From Ruminococcus flavefaciens ATCC 19208 (GTDB taxonomy: Bacteria; Bacillota; Clostridia; Oscillospirales; Ruminococcaceae), in NCBI RefSeq assembly GCF_000518765.1, contig NZ_KI912492.1:1-59982 (forward strand): a stretch of DNA of 59,982 bases, read 5' to 3'. A program made the position numbers and the translations under genes. The notes under the pieces are model-generated. The model saw nothing but the letters and a program-made list of their open reading frames with translations. It did no database searches and had not been told where the DNA came from. Below are positions 50,844 through 59,361 of the stretch, in pieces (the stretch's first letter is position 1; each line of letters begins with the position of its first letter).

Positions 50844-51060
50844 CAGCTCCCGTAAAGGGAGCTGGCTTCTTTTCTTATCGTTATACTGCCTTTCAGTCGT
50901 GTGCATTTCGTGTGCATTACACCTGTTTTTTGTGCACACGGGACTGCAAATTTTCATTTAAAACTGCTTTCTGTATGTAACAGAAAAGCCTGTATTTCGG
51001 TGTTTTACTCGAAATACAGGCTTTTTAATTCTGGCGGACAGAGAGGGATTCGAACCCTCT
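50844..51060. repeat. Repeat unit copy 2: hairpin, GTGTGCA motifs, terminator, tRNA 3' end
   Basis: CAGCTCCC (50844-50851) with GGGAGCTG (50857-50864), two CGTGTGCA motifs (near 50899 and 50911), an AAAGCCTGTATTTCG stem with its complement (about 50992-51027), and a tRNA 3' end. This is the same order as at 45791-46012. Confidence 0.8.
51032..51060 (-). pseudogene. tRNA 3' end remnant (copy 2)
   Basis: On the minus strand an intact T arm (GAGGG, loop TTCGAAT, CCCTC), the acceptor 3' strand TCTGTCC, discriminator G and CCA. A terminator follows it, as for a real tRNA gene. No anticodon or D arm exists to the right, so this is the fragment left by integration into a tRNA 3' end. Confidence 0.8.
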
Positions 51061-51178
51061 GACTATGTTTTTAGAAATGATTTTTTATTTTGTTGAATTA
51101 TATGGTAAAATAATGACGTTATCCCCCTGAAAAAAGGAGGGCTGTTGAAAAATATAAGCAAGTTCGGGTCAATTCAAA

Positions 51179-51199
51179 CGTGGAAAAACTGTGGAAAAA
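51179..51199 (+). repeat. 21-bp direct repeat, right copy (candidate attachment site)
   Basis: The same 21 bases as 38065-38085 in the same orientation, about 13.1 kb away and 119 bases past the tRNA remnant. The 10-bp units that adjoin the left copy are absent here. Confidence 0.6.
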
Positions 51200-51607
51200 T
51201 CACTTTATGCATCGTCGGAAACGGCGATATATCAGCGAAAATGTACTGTCGCTGATTGGGCTGCCGTGGCAAACAAACATAACTTTTATCATACGTTTTT
51301 TCCTCTCTGATTTGCTCTGCTTTGCCGTATCTTGTGCGGCACATTTCAGCAAATTGCGGAAGTCGTTAGTAGTAGAAATCGGAGTGTTCTACAAGTAACT
51401 CATTTCCGTACTGAAGAATGAAGTTTGCAAGTCCGCACAGTTCATTTTTCGTTTCTTGTAACCTATTATATCATATCACCGATACAATGTAAATACATAA
51501 AACAAATCTATCGAGCCGTTCTCATTTACATCTGCGCTCCATTATATCCGCCGTTTTGATTGGTCGGTATACAAACATGATATTCAAGAACCGAAGAAGA
51601 GTCATTC
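51200..51607. other. Intergenic stretch without a convincing gene
   Basis: About 400 bases. One reading frame (51180-51398, 72 codons) is open but lacks a binding site, starts inside the direct repeat and has no recognisable domain. The rest shows no clear terminator for the convergent HD-GYP gene. Confidence 0.5.
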
Positions 51608-54013
51608 TTATCTTTTGATACGAATATTAGTAATTGCGCACTGATCGCCGCTAAGAGCAACAAACAGCTTCGGTACTTCATCGGTAACGTTAGTAATAGA
51701 GTGTATTGAAAGTCCGCAGAATTCCGTGAAAATACCTATCTGTCCTTTTTTTGCATGGAATAACAGCTCGCAGTCCTGACCGGCCTTGTTCTGTTCCTTG
51801 AAGTCATTCCAGTTAGTGAAGCTGTCCAGCTTGTTTACCAGAACATGGTTATCAGCATTATCATCTTCTTCCCAGCCCTCTCCGTCAAGGCGAACTACCG
51901 TAAGCTCACGATAATCTTTGCCGTTTACCTGTCCATCGGACGATGTATAGATCACAGCAAAAGGACAATGCCATACCAGTCTTGCTGTCGGCAGGCTCAT
52001 CGTATGGAAAGAAATACGCATTCCGTCGGTAAGCTCGACACCTTCCGACGAGTCTGAACGCCAGCCGTCTACCTGTACATTCGGAATATCTCCCTGCGGT
52101 ACATCAATGTACGTTATCTCTTCTGCAATACGCGGAATATAGCCGACATCGATCGTTTCTCCTGTCTTTGATACCTCAACATCATCAATAGTGCAGTTTT
52201 TACCCGTAATTGACAGATAACAGAATCTTGTACTGTCAGGCAGAGCTATAATTACTTCATGAAAGCGGAAGCGATTCGATATCCTGATCAGCGCATGATC
52301 CTTATAACGCATAGCTTCTATATCAAAGTTGACCTTTTCGCCGCGCAGCATTGTCTTTTTTTCTGCTGTCGCACCTGCGGTCTCGTTGGTCTTTGTACGT
52401 ATATTTCTGACTCCTGCCTGCTCAACAACGCCGTCAGCGTGTATAGTAGCGTATTCGTGATATAAGAGATCTCTGCGTTTGCGTTCACTGTCATGTATTC
52501 TTCCGTCAAGTGAATCGAACAGAACAAAGCTCGGTATGTTTTCTTCATTTCTCTCATCAGTCATCTGGCTTGTCAGGTGGATATGGACAATGCCATTGTT
52601 GAGCAGTATACCGTCCGAGCGTGTAGTACGGTATGGTCCGCACAGCAGCGTATCTATTGCATCGCCGTCAGAGGCACCTTCACTTTCTTTCATCATATAT
52701 TCGGAATCAAGATCAATTAGATGAAGCATTATTCTTCCATAATTTGGATCAAACTGCGTTCCCAAGCCTTTAACGAATTCCTCACGAACGAGCTGCTGAG
52801 GGATAGGATCACGATAACTTCGCTTTGAAGTCATAGCATCATAAGCATCTGCAACAGCAATAATACGGGCAATATCTGGGATATCCTCGCCTTTGAGTCC
52901 AGCAGGATAGCCGTGACCGTCATAACGCTCGTGATGATAGTGAGCACCTATGCTCAGATAAGGAGATTGACTGATACTTGAAAGTATCTGCATTCCGATT
53001 ACAGGATGAGTCTTTATTGCACCGTATTCCTCATCTGTAAGTTTGCCCTCCTTGTTGATGATACTGTCTTTTATGCCTATTTTTCCAACATCGTGCAGCA
53101 GTGCTGCAAAATATATCTCTTCGCATTCCTTTTCTTTCTTACCCGCACTTTTTGCGATTTTTACTGAATACATCGCAACTCGGCGTGAGTGACCATGAGT
53201 ATACTTATCCTTTGCGTCTATAGCATTCGCAAGAGCAGTTGCAGTCTGTTCAAACAGTTTATGCATATTTTTCTGCTCTTGTCGGACAATTTCCAATTCC
53301 TGCTTGTTAGCGCGCTCGATCATTTTGTTGGTATCGAGCAATGAAAATATATAAATAAGCACAACTAATCCGACGAGAGTGATATTAATAAGCGATACAC
53401 CATAGGTATATATCTGTACGATAGAAGAAATGAGCGGAACTACTGCGAAAAGCAGCATCGAAATACGCATAAGCTTTCCTATGCGCTTGTAGTTTTCTAT
53501 GATCACTGACATATCAAGTATCAGAATTATCAGCGGTATCAGATAACATACTGTAAATCCGTTCGTTCTTTCATACCTGTTGAATTTATCAAACTTGTAA
53601 TAGAAGTCGGTAAATTGAGATATGATAAGCATGATCCAACCGATCACACAGATCAGACATGAAAGTTTCAGTCTGATAGGCGGCTTTTCAAACTTTCCTT
53701 CATGTATATAAAGATTTATCAGGTATAGGGTGAAAATAAAGATTATTCCGATAGTCAGGGCGAAAACAAGGAAATTGCTTATCCTGACCATATAGAAGCC
53801 TGTTGTAGTCGTATTTCCGCGGTAATAATATGACAGAATATCAAATATAAGCAGGAACATTGCACATAGTTCCAGTGATAACAGTATATATTTCCGTGAT
53901 GGGACCAGTGTTTTTGTAATAATGACAAAAAGTGCAAGCAAACCGCATATAGCACTTAATGTGAACATTATATCCAATTGATATTCCTTCAGCCAATCAA
54001 TAACAGCCTGCAT
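51608..54013 (-). CDS. Seven-helix HD-GYP phosphodiesterase with large C-terminal domain
   Basis: An 801-aa protein. Seven transmembrane helices fill residues 1 to about 230, followed by a short linker helix. The HD-GYP domain (about 250-430) has HGHSRRV, LLHDVGKIGI, KTHPVIG, HHERYDGHGYP and ADAYDAMTS, so all metal ligands and the GYP signature are present; it should hydrolyse c-di-GMP. About 370 residues of beta-rich sequence follow with no family I recognise (ISNRFRFHEVIIALP, CAITNIRIKR at the end), resembling a carbohydrate-binding sandwich. ATG 54013 is preferred over 54019, which touches the binding site. Confidence 0.85.
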   Translation of the reverse strand: MQAVIDWLKEYQLDIMFTLSAICGLLALFVIITKTLVPSRKYILLSLELCAMFLLIFDILSYYYRGNTTTTGFYMVRISNFLVFALTIGIIFIFTLYLINLYIHEGKFEKPPIRLKLSCLICVIGWIMLIISQFTDFYYKFDKFNRYERTNGFTVCYLIPLIILILDMSVIIENYKRIGKLMRISMLLFAVVPLISSIVQIYTYGVSLINITLVGLVVLIYIFSLLDTNKMIERANKQELEIVRQEQKNMHKLFEQTATALANAIDAKDKYTHGHSRRVAMYSVKIAKSAGKKEKECEEIYFAALLHDVGKIGIKDSIINKEGKLTDEEYGAIKTHPVIGMQILSSISQSPYLSIGAHYHHERYDGHGYPAGLKGEDIPDIARIIAVADAYDAMTSKRSYRDPIPQQLVREEFVKGLGTQFDPNYGRIMLHLIDLDSEYMMKESEGASDGDAIDTLLCGPYRTTRSDGILLNNGIVHIHLTSQMTDERNEENIPSFVLFDSLDGRIHDSERKRRDLLYHEYATIHADGVVEQAGVRNIRTKTNETAGATAEKKTMLRGEKVNFDIEAMRYKDHALIRISNRFRFHEVIIALPDSTRFCYLSITGKNCTIDDVEVSKTGETIDVGYIPRIAEEITYIDVPQGDIPNVQVDGWRSDSSEGVELTDGMRISFHTMSLPTARLVWHCPFAVIYTSSDGQVNGKDYRELTVVRLDGEGWEEDDNADNHVLVNKLDSFTNWNDFKEQNKAGQDCELLFHAKKGQIGIFTEFCGLSIHSITNVTDEVPKLFVALSGDQCAITNIRIKR

Positions 54014-54097
54014 ATTCATTCCCCTTTATGTCTAAACAAAACGTAAAATTTGGATATATATTCCAAAATGTTTTGTATATCAGATTTATATATGTAT

Positions 54098-54126
54098 ATT
54101 ATAACACATATATACTATAATAGCAA
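54098..54126 (-). promoter_or_regulatory. Promoter of the HD-GYP gene
   Basis: Minus strand TTGCTA (54126-54121), 17 bases, TATAAT (54103-54098). Confidence 0.65.
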
Positions 54127-54231
54127 TATTAAAAACAAAACATTTTTTAAATCTTTATTACCTGATCGGCTGATTTCAGAATGCGGTTATATATTTCGGC
54201 TCTATGTGCTGATTTGTTCATAATATACTGC

Positions 54232-54260
54232 TTGAATATTCATAGATCGAATGATATAAT
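54232..54260 (+). promoter_or_regulatory. Promoter of the LRR-dockerin gene
   Basis: TTGAAT (54232-54237), 17 bases, TATAAT (54255-54260), about 70 bases before the start. The rest of 54014-54332 is AT-rich and shows only the divergent HD-GYP promoter. Confidence 0.7.
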
Positions 54261-54332
54261 ATGCTTGTTTAAATGAATAACATCTTATTTCAATGACTTT
54301 AACCAACAAAAATCTACAAGGAGGCTTTTATC

Positions 54333-55514
54333 ATGAAAAACAAAAAAATATCATTAAGTATTGCTGCTTTTATAACCGCATTCTCTATTTCAGGTGTGGT
54401 TATTCCAAATAGCTTTATCTCTCCTGCCGCTCCTATAATAGCAGCAGCTGATTCCGATTACACTTATGGCTCAACAGATATGTTCAATTATCAGAAGTAT
54501 TCGGATCATATCGTTATATCAAGCTGTAAATCAACTGATATGTCATCAGTTGAGATACCTGATAAAATCGAAAATCTACCTGTTACTGAAATAGGAATGT
54601 ATGCTTTTCAGTTGAATTCAGCGAAAAGTCTGAAGCTTCCTGATACACTTACCGTGATCAACTCATATGCGTTTGGTATGTGTAAAAACCTTACAACGTT
54701 AACAATTCCGGACAGTGTTGTAAAAATAGGAATGCACGCATTTGAAGAGTGTCCTGCTCTTGAAACAATTAATTTCCCAGATCATTTGGTAGAAACAGGT
54801 GATTATACATTTGATAACACTCCATGGCTCAATGCCCAGCGTAAGAAAGATCCGCTTGTAATAGTTAACGGAGCTCTGATAGACGGCAGGACCTGCAAGG
54901 GTGATGTGGTCGTACCTTCAAGTGTCAAGTATATTGCATCAGGTGCATTTGCTAAGAATGCAGAAATTACTTCCGCAGTAATACCTGCAAGTGTAAGCAC
55001 GATACCTGATAATCTCTTCTGGTACTGTTCAAGCCTTACCTCAGCCGAGCTTAAAGGTGCCGAGACACTTGGTTTTGGTGTTTTCGGAGCTTGTAACAAG
55101 CTTACAGATCTAAAAATATCAGGCAAATTGAAAAAAATTGACGGATATACCTTTACTGATAACACAGCTGCTGCAACAATAACATTCTATGGAAGCGAAG
55201 CTGCATGGAAAAGTGTAGAAAAGCCTGAAAACGATGCTTTCCTGCAAAGAGCAAAATACATATTTGACGAGAGCCATACCGAACCAAGTGAAGGACTCAG
55301 GGGCGATGCCAACTGTGACGGTCAGGTAGATATGTCGGACGTTGTTCTTATCATGCAGGCTCTTGCAAATCCTAATAAGTATGGATTAGGAGGTACAGCA
55401 GAGAGTCATATTACCGAACAGGGCAAAGCAAACGGCGATATGAACGGTGACGGTCTTACTGTCGGTGACGCGCAGGCTATACAGAAAGTGCTGTTAGGAC
55501 TGGGAATAGAATGA
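54333..55514 (+). CDS. Secreted leucine-rich-repeat (BspA-like) protein with dockerin
   Basis: A 393-aa secreted protein. A signal peptide (about 1-42) precedes five to six BspA/LRR_5 repeats (residues about 65-310; for example EIGMYAFQLNSAKSLKLPDTL and SVVKIGMHAFEECPALETI in pieces). A type I dockerin ends it (GDANCDGQVDMSDVVLIMQAL and GDMNGDGLTVGDAQAIQKVL). There is no catalytic motif. Such repeats mediate binding, so it may be a scaffold-attached adhesion or recognition module. AAGGAGG precedes ATG 54333. Confidence 0.92.
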   Translation: MKNKKISLSIAAFITAFSISGVVIPNSFISPAAPIIAAADSDYTYGSTDMFNYQKYSDHIVISSCKSTDMSSVEIPDKIENLPVTEIGMYAFQLNSAKSLKLPDTLTVINSYAFGMCKNLTTLTIPDSVVKIGMHAFEECPALETINFPDHLVETGDYTFDNTPWLNAQRKKDPLVIVNGALIDGRTCKGDVVVPSSVKYIASGAFAKNAEITSAVIPASVSTIPDNLFWYCSSLTSAELKGAETLGFGVFGACNKLTDLKISGKLKKIDGYTFTDNTAAATITFYGSEAAWKSVEKPENDAFLQRAKYIFDESHTEPSEGLRGDANCDGQVDMSDVVLIMQALANPNKYGLGGTAESHITEQGKANGDMNGDGLTVGDAQAIQKVLLGLGIE

Positions 55515-55592
55515 GATCAAATGAGCATTGATCCTGATCTAATCGAATAATACATACAAAGATTTATCCGAGATTTGTCGGAGTGATATAAC

Positions 55593-56027
55593 ATGAAGAA
55601 AAGTAAGATAGAACAGTTACTGGAAAAAGAATATATAGTAGTGGATTTTCTGCCACAGCAAGTTCCTGCTGAAAGCAGCGGACAGTTTTTCGCTGTTGAA
55701 AAAATATTTCTGCAAGGAACTCGTGCATCAGAACTGCGAAGAAAGTTCTCAGATATCATACTGAAACTTTACTGCTACTATGGGATAGAGGTTTTTAATA
55801 TCTCAACGGGTGAGACACTCACAAATCCCAAACCTGAGCTGCTTGATGAATGGATCATATCAAATAAGTGTGATCTGCAAATTCTCATAGAAAACTCTAT
55901 GGTTATGATCTCAATGGACGATACGCACATCACCTTATATGATCCAAGTGATAATTTGACCGAAATGATTCGGTCTTTGGCAAAATCTGAAGGGTTATTT
56001 GTCTGGAAGCCAAATCAGAGTAAATAG
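55593..56027 (+). CDS. Unknown protein, 144 aa
   Basis: A 144-aa cytoplasmic protein with no recognised domain. It has alternating strands and helices (EYIVVDFLPQQVP, KLYCYYGIEVFNI, MVMISMDDTHITLYDP) and a C-terminal RSLAKSEGLFVWKP. The size and fold pattern recall small toxin-immunity-like proteins but nothing specific supports that. GGAGTGA precedes ATG 55593, and it is 78 bases after the dockerin gene, possibly co-transcribed. A terminator follows at 56118. Confidence 0.65.
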   Translation: MKKSKIEQLLEKEYIVVDFLPQQVPAESSGQFFAVEKIFLQGTRASELRRKFSDIILKLYCYYGIEVFNISTGETLTNPKPELLDEWIISNKCDLQILIENSMVMISMDDTHITLYDPSDNLTEMIRSLAKSEGLFVWKPNQSK

Positions 56028-56117
56028 AATCTTCATCACCAAGACGAGTCAAATATCACATGCTTTGTATGATTATACTTAGCTTAAAAAGAGAAAGCTT
56101 AATAAATATTTAGTATT

Positions 56118-56150
56118 AAACGTCTTTCTAAATGAAGACGTTTTCTTTTT
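56118..56150 (+). terminator. Terminator after the 144-aa gene
   Basis: AAACGTCTT (56118-56126) and AAGACGTTT (56135-56143), then a T-rich tail. Confidence 0.85.
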
Positions 56151-56308
56151 TGTTTGTTGATCTGTGTAACTGGCCGCGACAAGATAAAGTAATCAATATT
56201 TCCGCATATTAAACATCATAAAGTTTACGGTAGAGTTCAGGTTCTTTAAAGATATCGAAAAAGATACTGCTGAGGTGACTAACTGTTTGAGAAAACAATA
56301 GAGTTCAA

Positions 56309-56337
56309 TTGACAAAAACGTATCTATGTTATATAAT
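56309..56337 (+). promoter_or_regulatory. Consensus promoter of the beta-propeller-like lipoprotein
   Basis: TTGACA (56309-56314), 17 bases, TATAAT (56332-56337). The preceding 56151-56308 shows nothing else. Confidence 0.85.
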
Positions 56338-56382
56338 CTATAATATAAGTATTTCTGCACCTATTACAAAAGGAGATAAAAA

Positions 56383-57552
56383 ATGAAAAACTATAAAAAT
56401 CTAATTGCAATTATTGTATCAATGGCAGTTCTGACAGGCACAGTTACTTCATGTGCCGTATCTAAGAAAAAAGTACCGCTGAGCAGCGATGAAACCATTT
56501 CAGCGGCAGTTGATCCTGTGAGTCTAAAGGAGCTTCCGAGAGGCGAGTATGAGGTCTATGAGGCAGACTATTTAAAAGGTATTGAAAATATCTCAAATAT
56601 TACGCCCTTGAACAATAACCGTTTCCTTATAAGCTCGGATACATCAGGATATGGCGATGCGGCTTCTCAGAAGCTGTATATCGCCGACGATGAGAAAAGC
56701 ACAGTTACCGAGATAACTCCCGAACTTGGCTTGGACAAAACAGCCTATTATTCCGCACTCGGAACAACAACGGGAGAAATATTCATAACAGCGATCGAAC
56801 CAAAATATACTTTGGGAAAAGACCCCGGTCACGCTTCTGAAGAAAACTCTGAGCAGGATCACCTTGATTATCTGTTCAGTAAGGCGAAAAATGTGGAATA
56901 CAAACTTTTTGAACTGAATACAAAAGGCGAGATAATATCTGAAAACACTGTAGATATCGAATATGACAAGGAAGCTCCTGTAACATGGCTGTTATGTGAT
57001 GACTGCTGGGATAATGAGCTCGTTATCACAGCGGTCACAGTAAAAGATTACGAAAGCACATCTTCCAGTTATATCGTGGATAAACAGGGAAAAATCAAGG
57101 GACAGATTGAAAACTATATCCCTTATTACGGCCCTTCTGTCAGAAAAGTGACCTCAGACGATAAGTTGTGTTTTGTCGGCGGCGATTATACATCTGAAGA
57201 ACCGCAGGACGCATTGTATTTCTATTCCAGAAATGATAATGGCTACTCTTTGTTCGATAACACCAGTGTCAAAATTGAAAATTTCGGCTGTGAAACAAGA
57301 TCGGGCTCTATAGAAAAGGGCACCTTCGGTCACGGAAATGACCTGCTGTACCTGTGCTCGGGCATCGGTCTCTTTGCATTTGACAAGGACAGAAACTACG
57401 AAAATGTCATAAACTATATCGACATGATACCTGCGACCGAGGAAATAAGGTCTGTTGTTGTTCTTGATAATAACAGTGTTCTGGTACTTGGAAAGATATT
57501 TGACGACGAATACAAAAATGTATTGTACAAATTCAAAAGCGTCAACGAGTGA
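56383..57552 (+). CDS. Lipoprotein of unknown function, propeller-like
   Basis: A 389-aa lipoprotein. The signal peptide ends in TVTSC (cysteine near 24). The mature part alternates strand pairs ending in short charged turns (NRFLISSD, QKLYIADDEKSTVTEI, KLFELNTKGEI, SYIVDKQGKIKGQIE, LLYLCSGIGLFAFDKD), a pattern like a beta-propeller. It has no enzyme motif. AAAGGAG precedes ATG 56383. It is probably monocistronic, with a hairpin at 57680. Confidence 0.75.
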   Translation: MKNYKNLIAIIVSMAVLTGTVTSCAVSKKKVPLSSDETISAAVDPVSLKELPRGEYEVYEADYLKGIENISNITPLNNNRFLISSDTSGYGDAASQKLYIADDEKSTVTEITPELGLDKTAYYSALGTTTGEIFITAIEPKYTLGKDPGHASEENSEQDHLDYLFSKAKNVEYKLFELNTKGEIISENTVDIEYDKEAPVTWLLCDDCWDNELVITAVTVKDYESTSSSYIVDKQGKIKGQIENYIPYYGPSVRKVTSDDKLCFVGGDYTSEEPQDALYFYSRNDNGYSLFDNTSVKIENFGCETRSGSIEKGTFGHGNDLLYLCSGIGLFAFDKDRNYENVINYIDMIPATEEIRSVVVLDNNSVLVLGKIFDDEYKNVLYKFKSVNE

Positions 57553-58206
57553 CAAGCCCGCGTCCATTAGACTCAGGTAGTAAGTAAAAAGGACTGTGAT
57601 AAAGGAATGTGCTCGTATAGAAGTTTTATTAAAACTACTATAAGCAAGACCTTTACAGCAGGCTATGAAACCGAACAGTCAGATACTTCGTTGTGTTGAA
57701 GTGTCTGCCTGTGTTTTACTATGATTTTAATCATTTGATTCAGTATTTTCTATCATTGTTGAATCAGGAGAACCGGTCCACTGATAAAAGAACGACTCAG
57801 GAAAGAAGTCCTTATTATTTAAAATGCCATTATACTTTCATATTATTTTCACCCATGTTTTCAAGTATCTTTCTATGTAACAAAGCAGTGCTGAATAGGA
57901 TATAATAAGTTCAACACCGACTATTACGACTATGAGATATAGGTAAAGCTATGTCCCATTACTAATAGAGAAATTGAGTCGGATCAAAATGCTTTCAATA
58001 AATTTATAAATGTGAACCCCCCTGTGCTAAAAATGAACTGCCCCACTTTGTGCGTACAGCACAAAAAACCCCTATGGCATATATTAAATTAAGCAATGAA
58101 CTGGCTTCGTAATTCAAGCGGAGTCAGTTTTGTTTTGCTTATTAATAAAAAATGAATTATGTGTTTGCCAGTAAACCTGTTCCGTTGTAATATAGCTAAA
58201 ATTTTC
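57553..58206. other. Long gene-free stretch with hairpins and a possible IS remnant
   Basis: CAGATACTTC (57680-57689) and GAAGTGTCTG (57698-57707) form a stem, a likely terminator for the lipoprotein gene. At about 58020-58060 the pieces GTGAACCCCCC and TGAACTGCCCCACTTTGTG look like the ends of an IS3-family element, but there is no transposase. AACTGGCTTCG (58099-58109) and CGGAGTCAGTT (58119-58129) form another hairpin with a T-rich tail. No frame here is convincing. Confidence 0.4.
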
Positions 58207-58235
58207 TTTACAAACTAAATACTAAGTGCTATAAT
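58207..58235 (+). promoter_or_regulatory. Promoter of the second lipoprotein gene
   Basis: TTTACA (58207-58212), 17 bases, TATAAT (58230-58235), about 150 bases before the gene. Confidence 0.7.
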
Positions 58236-58386
58236 TTATGTAGTTCTATACGTAGAATAATTGCTCCGCGAAATAACAGCAAATTCGTGCTAATATTAAT
58301 TTTTATAGCAGTTTTGTTGATTATTATCTTGAAATGTGTTTATGGGAAACGTAATAAGCTTCATAAAAATAAAAGGAGTGAAATAG

Positions 58387-59136
58387 GTGAAAAAATTCAA
58401 ATTATTATTTTTGTCTTTTTTATGTGCTGTATGTTTTTCAGCTTGTGGTGAAATTAAAGATAATGTTTCAGATAATATGCATGCATATGAAAATACAACA
58501 TTAACTTCAGATGTCGAAGAAAGAAAAGAAGAGCAAACAACTGAGATCAAAACAGAGAAAGCTTCCATTTTCGATGGGAATATACAGAATAGTACTGATA
58601 ATTATCAAATTGCAGTAGATTCAGCTCATTTTTCAGCAGTTGTTGATGGCAGCAAATGGTATACCGAAGATAAACCAGATGATGTGGTAGTTGAGCTGTT
58701 GGGAATGAGTTTTAAATGGTTCGCACAGAAAGATATTGAAAAAACAGGAATTGCCAAACCATCCATGATACAGTTTGGTCCTGTACTCGAAGATTTTAAA
58801 ATTGAAGATCTTGATCAGGAAAAACTAAACGGTGAGACTGACGTAAATAAAATATTTCTTATGATTTGCGAAGAGAGATTCGAATTAGATTATGCTGAGG
58901 TACAGCTTTCACAAATCGAGGAGCACTGCGGCGTAAAGATGTCACACGTAAGAACCTATATCGACTATGAGTCGGTTGGAATTGAACGCCCGAATTTATA
59001 CCAAGATGAATTCGTTTTTTATGCGGGCGGAGCAATGAACGAAATAGTAGTTGGTTACACAGATGATGATGAAGGATATGCCGCATATAAAAATTTTGAG
59101 TCAACTATAATTGATAATATAACGTTGAAAGATTGA
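58387..59136 (+). CDS. Lipoprotein of unknown function (GTG start)
   Basis: A 249-aa lipoprotein starting at GTG 58387 behind AAAGGAG. The signal peptide ends in FSAC (cysteine near 20), then a Glu/Thr/Lys-rich tether to about 55. The remaining compact domain (YQIAVDSAHFSAVVDGSKW, VELLGMSFKWF, EFVFYAGGAMNEIVVGY) has no family that I know. After its TGA the frame stays open for 45 codons to a TAG at 59272, with protein-like composition. Confidence 0.75.
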   Translation: MKKFKLLFLSFLCAVCFSACGEIKDNVSDNMHAYENTTLTSDVEERKEEQTTEIKTEKASIFDGNIQNSTDNYQIAVDSAHFSAVVDGSKWYTEDKPDDVVVELLGMSFKWFAQKDIEKTGIAKPSMIQFGPVLEDFKIEDLDQEKLNGETDVNKIFLMICEERFELDYAEVQLSQIEEHCGVKMSHVRTYIDYESVGIERPNLYQDEFVFYAGGAMNEIVVGYTDDDEGYAAYKNFESTIIDNITLKD

Positions 59137-59325
59137 CAAACACACAGTGTTGTCAACTGCCGCATTGAGACTGCTGATACAGAAAAAGATGCGTTATGGT
59201 ACTATGAGCTGGCTCACTTTGAGATGATCTCTGCTATTTTGTATCAATTTACAAAAGATCTTTCAATTGAGTAGATCAAGGCAAGCGGTTTGGTTACCCC
59301 TTCGTTCATGATTCTATAAAAAAAG

Positions 59326-59357
59326 AAAGCCGTATTCATTACGAATACGGCTTTTTT
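59326..59357. terminator. Bidirectional terminator
   Basis: AAAGCCGTATTC (59326-59337) and GAATACGGCTTT (59343-59354), with T runs on both strands. It serves the dockerin gene on the minus strand and possibly the lipoprotein gene. Confidence 0.85.
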
Positions 59358-59361
59358 CGGT

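Noticed and set aside
51032..51060. Complete tRNA gene
   Set aside because: Only the T arm, acceptor 3' strand and CCA are present; anticodon and D arms are missing.
51180..51398. 72-codon open frame
   Set aside because: Begins in the direct repeat, has no ribosome binding site and no recognisable domain.
57693..57905. 70-codon open frame in the gene-free stretch
   Set aside because: AT-rich, no binding site, overlaps the terminator hairpin.
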